Source: Sphingobacterium sp.
GTDB lineage: Bacteria; Bacteroidota; Bacteroidia; Sphingobacteriales; Sphingobacteriaceae
NCBI GenBank assembly: GCA_030146225.1
Contig: JASLCA010000324.1
Coordinates: 1 to 7,877, forward strand
DNA length: 7,877 bases
Reading direction: 5' to 3'
The position numbers and the translations under genes are program-made. A model generated the notes under the pieces. The model saw nothing but the letters and a program-made list of their open reading frames with translations. It searched no databases and was not told the origin of the DNA. Of the stretch, positions 1-5,231 are shown in pieces. Within the stretch, counting starts at the first letter, position 1; every line of letters starts with the position of its first letter.

Positions 1-285
1 GACGGCTACCTTAATAGTTGTCTCAGGAAAATTCTTCTTTAAGTAGTTCGCTAATCCCTGTGTAGCCTTGCCTAAGGTATATTTATTAATACGATTGGAT
101 CCTACGCCCATAATGCCACGTAATCCACCAGTTCCAAATGCTAATTCTTTATAAAAGGAATCTATAAGCTCTGTTTCTTCATTGTTGTCCACAAGATGTT
201 GAACTTGTGCAATTGTATGTGCGTCATATTCTGCGCTGAGCCACTGTTGTATACGTGCTTGTGTGGCCTGATCGATATTACTCAT
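1..285 (-). CDS. Phospho-sugar mutase (phosphoglucomutase/phosphomannomutase family), N-terminal part
   Basis: The first 95 residues of an alpha-D-phosphohexomutase are present; the rest lies beyond the left edge of the window. The family interconverts hexose 1- and 6-phosphates (glucose or mannose) in the cytoplasm through a phosphoserine enzyme, feeding glycogen, cell-wall and nucleotide-sugar synthesis. The seen signature is FGTGGLRGIMGVGSNRIN at residues 50-67, the conserved N-terminal block of the long bacterial PGM/PMM type that usually runs to about 550-600 residues. The catalytic phosphoserine loop (TASHNP-like) would come later and is not visible, so substrate preference cannot be judged. 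The ATG at 285-283 is the natural start, because the protein begins a short helical lead-in before the conserved block. It lies 149 nt downstream of the lipoprotein gene on the same strand and has its own candidate promoter, so it is probably a separate transcription unit. Confidence 0.93.
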   Translation of the reverse strand, partial: MSNIDQATQARIQQWLSAEYDAHTIAQVQHLVDNNEETELIDSFYKELAFGTGGLRGIMGVGSNRINKYTLGKATQGLANYLKKNFPETTIKVAV

Positions 286-308
286 ATTATTCTGTCAATT
301 AACTCGTC

Positions 309-340
309 TAAACTTAGCTAAATTTGATTTTATATCCAAT
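309..340 (-). promoter_or_regulatory. Candidate Bacteroidetes promoter for the phospho-sugar mutase gene
   Basis: On the minus strand an ATTG (340-337) is followed after exactly 20 nt by TAAGTTTA (316-309). This resembles the Bacteroidetes primary-sigma consensus TTTG-N19-21-TAnnTTTG with one mismatch in each element. The predicted transcript would start about 15-20 nt upstream of the ATG at 285. In AT-rich DNA such matches arise by chance, so this is only a candidate. The remaining gap sequence (341-434) shows no strong hairpin or gene. Confidence 0.35.
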
Positions 341-434
341 AAATATTGTTGGTAAACTCCAGTCGGATAGCCCTTGTTCAAGCCTTTAAATAGCTATTCC
401 GGTCTTAAGGTATGCTGTAGTAATTGGGTTAAGC

Positions 435-1061
435 TCAGGCATCACACCAACCATAGGCGCGATCTAATACGGTCACATACCAAGCATCTTTATAGCGCTT
501 TATATGGAAGATCAGGTTGTCATTCTTCGTGAGGATGACCCGATAGCTATCCTTTTCTATCATTTTAATCTGCTCGGTCTCAGCCTTCGGAATGCTTTCG
601 TAATCCTTTTTAAAGTCCAATATTAAAGCCAGTTGGTCTGGAGTAGCCGTGCTGTCGCAAAAGAAGCCCTTTTTAGTCCAGCGGTCTTTGGAGCAGTCAA
701 ATTCTGGGAGGCTTTCAAAGCGCAGGCTGTAATCGTGATTGACTTTGTTGTAGGGGAAGTGTTCAGGAACGGGATTCTTAAAATCCAAGCCTTGAACCTT
801 ATGGTATACATCGCCTACCCCTGGGGTGTAAATAATGTAAAGCCCTAAATCGGGATGTATATAAGCATTTAATTTAGCCGTATCTTGATCGTTATAGGCC
901 GCCACAAATCCCAATATAACATCCTGCATGCTCGGGCTGTCCAGCGGACTGTCTACTACTGTAGCCAAGGTATCCTTGGTCTCTTCCTGTTGTTTTTTTG
1001 TTTCCCTACAGGATACCGATAGGACAAGCACTAGGCTAAAAAACATTACTATTTTCTTCAT
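435..1061 (-). CDS. Predicted lipoprotein of unknown function, possible NTF2-like fold
   Basis: This 208-residue protein is not one I recognise. The N-terminus (MKKIVMFFSLVLVLSVSC) is a short charged region, a hydrophobic core and a Cys at residue 18, which reads as a lipoprotein signal peptide, although the residue at -3 is Ser rather than the usual Leu/Val. A low-complexity, charged linker (about residues 19-45) follows, as is common for lipoproteins. Residues 46-80 (helix with AAYNDQD, then a strand) and the C-terminal strands (FHIKRYKDAWYVTVLD, 185-200) resemble the start and end of SnoaL/NTF2-like domains; this is inference from pattern only. Cys123, Cys135 and Cys206 could form disulfides in the periplasm. 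No acidic surface-export motif is seen directly after the Cys. Its ATG overlaps the stop of the upstream reductase gene by 4 nt (ATGA), implying translational coupling and membership of the fatty-acid operon, though the functional link is unknown. Confidence 0.85.
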   Translation of the reverse strand: MKKIVMFFSLVLVLSVSCRETKKQQEETKDTLATVVDSPLDSPSMQDVILGFVAAYNDQDTAKLNAYIHPDLGLYIIYTPGVGDVYHKVQGLDFKNPVPEHFPYNKVNHDYSLRFESLPEFDCSKDRWTKKGFFCDSTATPDQLALILDFKKDYESIPKAETEQIKMIEKDSYRVILTKNDNLIFHIKRYKDAWYVTVLDRAYGWCDA

Positions 1062-1930
1062 TTTTTATTGCTTTTTCGTATAGTTTCTTCAATACTGTCC
1101 CACATTGCTGGGGGGATGGCTTCTAACCCATTAAATTCGCCCGCACCTTGCAGCCATTCTCCGCCATCAATGGTAATAATTTCCCCATTGATAAAGCCTG
1201 CGTAATCCGAGATTAGAAAAGCGGCTAGGTTGGCTAGCTCTTGATGCTCGCCCACCCGCTTTAGGGGGACCCTGTTTTTGAAGTCAAATTTCTCCATTAA
1301 TTCGCCTGGAAGTAATCTTTCCCAAGCCCCTTGCGTGGGGAAAGGACCTGGGGCAATTGCATTATGACGAATGCCATATTTGCCCCATTCTACAGCTAAG
1401 GATTTTGTCAGGGTGGAAACCCCCGCTTTGGCAACTGCGGAGGGCACAACATAGCCCGATCCCGTAAAGGCATAGGTCGTTACGATGTTTAATACAGAAG
1501 CAGTTTGTTTCTTTTCAATCCAGTTTTTACCAAAGGCTAGCGTACAATTTACAGTGCCCTTTAATACAATATCTATAATACTGGAGAATGCATTTTCTGA
1601 AAGTCTTTCTGTAGGTGATATAAAATTTCCTGCGGCATTGTTGACCAATATATCTATGCGTCCAAATCGCTTTTCGGCAGCTTGCAGCATGGCTTCAATA
1701 TCCTCGGGCTTACGTACATCACAAGCAACTGCTAGCACAGGCATTCCCGTTGTAGCACTGATTTCATCCGCGGTCTTTTGCAAGACATCAAGCCTACGGC
1801 TGCTGATGACGAGGTTGGCTCCTAATGATGAAAAGTATGTGGACATGGCTTTGCCAAGTCCAGTTCCGCCTCCAGTAACGACCACCGTCTTTCCTTGGAG
1901 GGCATCGGGGTTTAATGCGCCTTTAACCAT
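1058..1930 (-). CDS. SDR-family oxidoreductase, 2,4-dienoyl-CoA reductase-like
   Basis: This 290-residue short-chain dehydrogenase/reductase most resembles mitochondrial-type 2,4-dienoyl-CoA reductase (DECR), which uses NADPH to reduce 2,4-dienoyl-CoA to 3-enoyl-CoA during breakdown of unsaturated fatty acids. Seen directly: the Rossmann motif TGGGTGLG (19-26); SSRR (43-46), whose arginines suit NADPH; CDV (70-72); NNAAGNFISPTERLS (97-111), which is the DECR signature; and PGP (194-196). The classical YxxxK is replaced by Ser164-x3-Lys168 with Tyr153 placed 15 residues before the lysine, and Asn102 is in the signature. That is the spacing I recall for the DECR1 active site (Asn148, Tyr199, Ser210, Lys214 in human numbering). 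It starts 2 nt after the isomerase gene and ends overlapping the lipoprotein gene, so the three are co-transcribed. A more general 3-oxoacyl-ACP reductase (FabG) role is less likely because of the catalytic-site arrangement. Confidence 0.92.
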   Translation of the reverse strand: MVKGALNPDALQGKTVVVTGGGTGLGKAMSTYFSSLGANLVISSRRLDVLQKTADEISATTGMPVLAVACDVRKPEDIEAMLQAAEKRFGRIDILVNNAAGNFISPTERLSENAFSSIIDIVLKGTVNCTLAFGKNWIEKKQTASVLNIVTTYAFTGSGYVVPSAVAKAGVSTLTKSLAVEWGKYGIRHNAIAPGPFPTQGAWERLLPGELMEKFDFKNRVPLKRVGEHQELANLAAFLISDYAGFINGEIITIDGGEWLQGAGEFNGLEAIPPAMWDSIEETIRKSNKK

Positions 1931-1932
1931 AA

Positions 1933-2703
1933 TTATGCTTTCTTTTTAGTCAAATTTTCAATTATTGTTTTAAGTATTGCTCGGGTACTTGGCTGCCACC
2001 ATTGTTCAAGCACTTGATGGATGGCCGTCTCCTTGTCTAGCTGTAGCTTTTGCAATAGGTTTTGGCGTAGGTTTAGTTTGCTCGCACTCCATGCTTTCTT
2101 ATCAAATTGCATAACGCTCTTTGCTCTGCGGGTTGCGGCTGTATTCACACGGTCTGCGGGCACTAGCTCATCGACCAATTTGCTACTCAATGCCTCTTGC
2201 GTGTTCATTAAGCGTCCAACTAATAAGCTCCTATAGGCCTCGGCTTGACCGAGCCAAAAGCTGTAGAGTTCAAATATACTGGAAGGCACGGTGATGCCTA
2301 CTGGGATCTCATTTAGACCGATAATAAAGTCCCCTTCCGCCATAATGCGATAATCACAACAAATGGCAAGCACGCAACCGCCAGCAGGGCTATGCCCCGT
2401 AATCGATGCAATACTAGGCTTGGGGAATGCAGCTAATTCATAGATAAGATCCATAAAGGCCGTCCAGAACTTATGCATCTGTTCCCGATCGTAGGCATAA
2501 AGGCTGATAAGATCTAGTCCTGAGGAGAAAAAGCCTTCTTTTCCATGTAGAATTAGGGCTTCAATAGCCGGATTATCCTTAGCCAGACGGATTTCTTGAT
2601 GTAGTTCTTGCACCATCTCTAGATGTAATGCATTGGACTTTCCACGATCTAAACCAATAAATATAATGTGTTCATTGGTCTGCGTTTTTATGAACTCTCC
2701 CAT
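1933..2703 (-). CDS. Enoyl-CoA hydratase/isomerase family protein, delta3,delta2-enoyl-CoA isomerase-like
   Basis: This 256-residue crotonase-fold protein is likely to shift 3-enoyl-CoA to trans-2-enoyl-CoA, letting unsaturated acyl chains enter the hydratase step of beta-oxidation in the cytoplasm. Seen: FFSSGLDL (58-65) and PAGGC (106-110), which form the CoA-binding and oxyanion-hole region; CDYRIMA (116-122); and IGLNEIPVGI (128-137). Glu132 in GLNE sits where the single catalytic glutamate of mitochondrial ECI1 lies. The position of the second glutamate that a true hydratase needs (GGCE in crotonase) is Val111, so hydration is unlikely and isomerase is favoured. Length is normal for the family. 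It is the first gene of the operon; the reductase gene begins 2 nt after its stop. No Shine-Dalgarno is seen before the ATG, normal for Bacteroidetes. The product of the neighbouring reductase (3-enoyl-CoA) is this enzyme's substrate, which supports both calls. Confidence 0.91.
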   Translation of the reverse strand: MGEFIKTQTNEHIIFIGLDRGKSNALHLEMVQELHQEIRLAKDNPAIEALILHGKEGFFSSGLDLISLYAYDREQMHKFWTAFMDLIYELAAFPKPSIASITGHSPAGGCVLAICCDYRIMAEGDFIIGLNEIPVGITVPSSIFELYSFWLGQAEAYRSLLVGRLMNTQEALSSKLVDELVPADRVNTAATRRAKSVMQFDKKAWSASKLNLRQNLLQKLQLDKETAIHQVLEQWWQPSTRAILKTIIENLTKKKA

Positions 2704-2712
2704 AAGCTGTAC

Positions 2713-2739
2713 TCGTATGTTGTTTATGGAAATATACGA
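2713..2739. repeat. Imperfect dyad upstream of the fatty-acid operon, possible operator
   Basis: TCGTATGT (2713-2720) and ATATACGA (2732-2739) form an inverted repeat, 7 of 8 positions matching, separated by 11 nt and centred about 22 nt upstream of the isomerase start codon. On the minus strand the same stretch contains TATATTTC (2736-2729), one mismatch from the Bacteroidetes -7 element TAnnTTTG, but I see no good -33 element at the right distance. A dyad over a promoter is where a TetR- or FadR-like repressor of fatty-acid genes could bind; no regulator gene is in the window, so this is speculative. Confidence 0.3.
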
Positions 2740-3059
2740 AATAAAAGAGAGTTTGTTGTGCGCTTTTTTAGCAGGGTTTATCTAATAATTTGTTTTTGAG
2801 TTATTTGTGGTTGTTTGGGTGTGTGCATTTCCTATCGCTTTATCACAATGCTGAGGCTAGACTAATACCTGTTGTAAGCAAACTATCAGGATGCTAAATA
2901 AAGATTCTGGATCTAAATAAGATGGATAATTGCTATGCTGCCCATAATTCAAAAACCACTAAAAGTGCTAACATTAAACTATGTTTAAATGACAAATTCT
3001 TGCTTAAAAACGTATATTTTTTTCCTTCAAATTATCATTCATAATTAATAGACTACAAG

Positions 3060-3090
3060 TTAGGTAGATTATTAAATTATTATATATTTG
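3060..3090 (+). promoter_or_regulatory. Candidate Bacteroidetes promoter upstream of the sigma factor gene (distal)
   Basis: TATATTTG at 3083-3090 is an exact match to the Bacteroidetes -7 element TAnnTTTG. It is preceded after 19 nt by TTAG (3060-3063), three of four bases of the -33 element TTTG. Transcription would start near 3097, leaving a leader of about 180 nt before the sigma factor ATG at 3279. It is the best match in the intergenic region, but chance matches are frequent in such AT-rich sequence. Confidence 0.4.
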
Positions 3091-3219
3091 CTAAAGTAAA
3101 GACAGTTATTTTAAACTTTATTCAATATCAATAGCCCTTTATGTTCATAAGTTTAATTTAATAACTTCTTGTTACAAAGTGTACGAGATAAAGCACCTTT
3201 ACTTGAAGTAAATAGGTTT

Positions 3220-3267
3220 TCGCTAAAAATAATCTGTGGCGTATTAAATAATTATTAAGTTTAGCGA
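3220..3267. repeat. Perfect 8-bp inverted repeat just before the sigma factor start; may frame a proximal promoter
   Basis: TCGCTAAA (3220-3227) and TTTAGCGA (3260-3267) are exact reverse complements 32 nt apart, ending 11 nt before the sigma factor ATG. Between and overlapping the arms lies a second promoter-like pair, TCTG (3233-3236) and TAAGTTTA (3256-3263) with 19 nt between them, each one mismatch from the Bacteroidetes consensus. The dyad could be an operator around a proximal promoter or, if transcribed from the distal promoter, a hairpin that closes just before the start codon. Function is inferred from position only. Confidence 0.35.
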
Positions 3268-3278
3268 GTAGAAAATTA

Positions 3279-3842
3279 ATGAAAGATAGGAAAACACAAG
3301 ATTTTCGCCTTCTTTTAGAGCGGATTGCAAAAGGCGAAGAAAGAGCCTTTTCGGATCTTTATGATTTGTTCGCGGCTGATTTAAATAGGCATATTTTATC
3401 CAAAGTATCGGATATTGTTATTGCTGAAGATATCCTCCATGATCTTTTTCTTTCCTTATGGAAGAATAGGCATAATATGCTTAATGTAATATCCTTGCCA
3501 GCTTATCTATACTCCTCTTGCCGCTATTTAATACTTGCACATTATAAGAAATCCCTGCAGCATCATTCACTTATTGATATCGATGAGCTGGATGTTCTAG
3601 ATGAAAATATTTCCATAGAGGAGCGCATGCATTACCGCTATGTGATTGATATCGTTAACAACGAGATAGAAAATCTTCCCGAAAAGTGTCGCGAGGTTTT
3701 TAAGCTTAGCCGGGATGAATTTCTTAGTAACAAGGAGATTGCTACCCGTTTGGATATTTCTGAATCAACTGTTGAGAAGCATATTAACAAGGCTATTAGG
3801 CGTTTACGTGGTGCGACAAAGTATTTTTTGATATTTTTTTAA
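3279..3842 (+). CDS. ECF RNA polymerase sigma factor, FecI-like (sigma-70 family)
   Basis: This 187-residue protein is an extracytoplasmic-function sigma factor of the type abundant in Bacteroidetes next to FecR and SusC-like genes. It should bind core RNA polymerase and direct transcription of the linked uptake genes when released or activated by FecR. Region 2 lies at about residues 24-91, including AEDILHDLFLSLWKNR (49-64). Region 4 lies at about 124-178, with LPEKCREVFKLS (133-144) and the helix-turn-helix LSNKEIATRLDISESTVEKH (149-168). The last residues are hydrophobic (KYFLIFF), a tail that is common in this Bacteroidetes subgroup. The start is A-rich (gaaaattaATG), typical of SD-less Bacteroidetes genes. 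fecR follows 81 nt downstream on the same strand. No anti-sigma domain is fused to it, consistent with FecR being the partner. Confidence 0.94.
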   Translation: MKDRKTQDFRLLLERIAKGEERAFSDLYDLFAADLNRHILSKVSDIVIAEDILHDLFLSLWKNRHNMLNVISLPAYLYSSCRYLILAHYKKSLQHHSLIDIDELDVLDENISIEERMHYRYVIDIVNNEIENLPEKCREVFKLSRDEFLSNKEIATRLDISESTVEKHINKAIRRLRGATKYFLIFF

Positions 3843-3861
3843 AAATATTTCAATTCTAAGT

Positions 3862-3880
3862 AGAGGTTCCTTCCTCTTTT
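3862..3880 (+). terminator. Weak hairpin plus short T run between sigma factor and fecR genes
   Basis: AGAGG (3862-3866), a TTCCTT loop and CCTCT (3873-3877) form a 5-bp stem followed directly by TTT. This has the outline of an intrinsic terminator but is short, so it may act at most as a partial attenuator lowering fecR expression relative to the sigma factor. The 81-nt gap otherwise holds nothing recognisable. Confidence 0.25.
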
Positions 3881-3923
3881 ATACACTTCTATAATAGTAG
3901 ACCTATTTTACGAGCAACTTTTT

Positions 3924-5054
3924 ATGAATGATGTAAGGCCATTTTATCGAAAATTGATTGGATTCCTGAATTTAAAGAATCAGGATAAACAAGATGTTAT
4001 CGATTGGTACGATAGTTTGCCCAATCAATCCTCCTTAACGGATAACGATATGTTAGCGATTGAGCAGCGTGCGAAATTACGCGTGATGGCCAGTATACAG
4101 CGCGCGCCTCGTGTAGTTAGGCTAAAGCCTTGGTTGCGGTTAACCGTGGCCGCAGCAGCATTATTGCTTGTTGGCTTTTTTACGATGCGTTACTTTAATC
4201 AGCCTGATATTGCATCTTCTCAAATGCTGGCTAGCATTAGTCCTGCAAAAGATCGGGCTATTATCGTGTTGGACAATGGGCAAGAAATAGATCTTGATCT
4301 GCTGGCTAGTAATCAACCGATTCAGGTTGGTCAATCAATTATTACCAAAAACGCACAAGGTCAGATTAGCTATCAGGATGCGAGTACAGGCAAGGAACAG
4401 GTACAAATCAACAGTTTACGTGTGCCTAAGGCAGCTACCTATCAGTTAACCTTAACAGATGGTACCCGTGTTATGCTGAATTCAGATTCAAAATTAACCT
4501 ATCCATCCAACTTCGGTGCTGGAGATCGTGTGGTACAATTAACTGGGGAGGCTTATTTTGAGGTTGCGAAAACTGCCCATAAAAGTAAGTTTATCGTAGA
4601 GTCAGCCAATCAGCGGGTTCAGGTCTTGGGTACAAAGTTTAATGTTAAGAGTTATTCTCAAGGAGAGGGGACCCAGACGACATTGGCGGAAGGATCTGTT
4701 TTGGTAAGTGCAAAAGCCGGATTGGCGAAGCCTGTTTTATTAAAGCCAAGCCAACAAACTGTACTGGTTGATAACAATCTATTCGTAAAGCGCGTCAACC
4801 TTGCGGATGTACTCGGCTGGATGAATGGCCAGTTTTGCTTTAACGGCTCAAATACTGTTGAGGTTTTGGCAGAGATTGCGCGCTGGTATGATATAGACAT
4901 AAAGTATGAAGGCAAGGCCAACACTGTACAGTATGAAGGCAAGATTCCTCGGAATCTTTCATTGGATAGATTGATTGAACTTCTGAATTACGCAGAGCTG
5001 AAAACAAAGGCTTTTATAGATGATAACAAACGAATTAACTTACTAATCAAATAA
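3924..5054 (+). CDS. FecR family transmembrane sigma-factor regulator
   Basis: This 376-residue inner-membrane protein is expected to relay the receptor signal to the FecI-like sigma factor encoded just upstream. A cytoplasmic N-terminal part (1-69), which would contact the sigma factor, is followed by one membrane segment (about 71-90, LRLTVAAAALLLVGFFTMRY). The periplasmic part holds the FecR domain at about 165-263, including LTDGTRVMLNSDSKLTYP (177-194), LTGEAYFEV (206-214) and VLGTKFNVKSY (234-244). The C-terminal block from about 290 to 375 (GWMNGQFCFNG, then AEIARWYDIDIKYEG) matches the DUF4974 region usual in Bacteroidetes FecR proteins and thought to meet the receptor STN domain. The length is standard. 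The ATG is preceded by a T-rich stretch with no Shine-Dalgarno. Whether it acts as an anti-sigma factor or as an activator cannot be told from sequence. Confidence 0.94.
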   Translation: MNDVRPFYRKLIGFLNLKNQDKQDVIDWYDSLPNQSSLTDNDMLAIEQRAKLRVMASIQRAPRVVRLKPWLRLTVAAAALLLVGFFTMRYFNQPDIASSQMLASISPAKDRAIIVLDNGQEIDLDLLASNQPIQVGQSIITKNAQGQISYQDASTGKEQVQINSLRVPKAATYQLTLTDGTRVMLNSDSKLTYPSNFGAGDRVVQLTGEAYFEVAKTAHKSKFIVESANQRVQVLGTKFNVKSYSQGEGTQTTLAEGSVLVSAKAGLAKPVLLKPSQQTVLVDNNLFVKRVNLADVLGWMNGQFCFNGSNTVEVLAEIARWYDIDIKYEGKANTVQYEGKIPRNLSLDRLIELLNYAELKTKAFIDDNKRINLLIK

Positions 5055-5069
5055 CCTAAATTAATCTAT

Positions 5070-5162
5070 ATGAAACAGAACTACTGCTAAATGAGCCCTT
5101 TTGGGCAATACAAAAATCGGATCCTGTTGGCGCAGGACCCGACTACTAGTAAATGGTTGTAA
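5070..5162 (+). other. Two short in-frame ORFs in the fecR-receptor gap (6 and 23 codons)
   Basis: ATG at 5070 opens a 6-codon ORF (MKQNYC, stop at 5088-5090). ATG at 5091, immediately after that stop and in the same frame, opens a 23-codon ORF ending at the TAA at 5160-5162. They lie in a different frame from the receptor. They could be upstream ORFs in the leader, remnants of an older receptor N-terminus, or chance. The ATG context at 5070 is A/T-rich as for real Bacteroidetes starts, but nothing proves translation. Confidence 0.15.
5095..5142 (+). other. Tandem hairpins in the fecR-receptor intergenic leader
   Basis: A small hairpin GCCC-TTTT-GGGC (5095-5106) is followed by a stronger one. 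In the second, TCGG-A-TCCTG (5117-5126) pairs with CAGGA-C-CCGA (5133-5142) around a TTGGCG loop, nine pairs with one A-C mismatch. No T run follows, so neither is a canonical intrinsic terminator. Placed about 70 nt before the receptor start, the pair could stabilise or process the transcript or set the receptor level relative to fecR. The rest of the gap shows only the short ORFs and the direct repeat. Confidence 0.45.
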
Positions 5163-5172
5163 ATCAACAAAG

Positions 5173-5231
5173 GAAATTATTTTTAAATCATTACAAACCA
5201 ACACCGAACTTAATGAAATTATTTTTAAATC
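5173..5231 (+). repeat. 17-bp direct repeat at the receptor gene start
   Basis: GAAATTATTTTTAAATC occurs at 5173-5189 and again at 5215-5231, 42 nt apart (14 codons, so in the same frame). The second copy begins on the last base of the ATG at 5213-5215. If translation starts at the earlier ATG (5153), the repeat encodes KLFLN twice. It may be a local duplication or a protein- or RNA-binding site around the initiation region. Confidence 0.6.

Larger units (their letters stand above)
2704..3278. other. 575-nt divergent intergenic region, AT-rich, no gene seen
   Basis: This region separates the minus-strand fatty-acid operon from the plus-strand sigma factor gene. I checked both strands and see only short, compositionally random reading frames, no tRNA- or riboswitch-like fold, and no insertion-sequence ends. 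It becomes strongly AT-rich from about 2990 onward. It holds the candidate promoters and dyads listed separately. It is longer than needed for two promoters, so an unrecognised small RNA or upstream regulatory sites cannot be excluded. Confidence 0.7.

Noticed and set aside
633..848. Short plus-strand frame (and another minus-strand frame at 623-811) inside the lipoprotein gene
   Set aside because: They are shadows of the lipoprotein gene, which has a signal peptide, a Cys at the expected place and operon spacing; the shadows show no domain or start context.
1485..1949. 154-codon open frame antisense to the dienoyl-CoA reductase gene
   Set aside because: The opposite strand encodes clearly conserved SDR motifs across the whole stretch, and the antisense product shows no recognisable domain; long antisense frames are common opposite such genes.
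2704..3278. Possible small RNA or riboswitch in the long intergenic region
   Set aside because: I could find no strong multi-stem fold or known motif by eye; only the promoter-like elements and dyads reported were supportable.
3831..3848. AT-only inverted repeat ATATTTTT-TT-AAAAATAT at the end of the sigma factor gene
   Set aside because: A 2-nt loop and A/T-only pairs make a poor terminator, and the T run lies at the very last codons, so slippage there would hardly change the protein.
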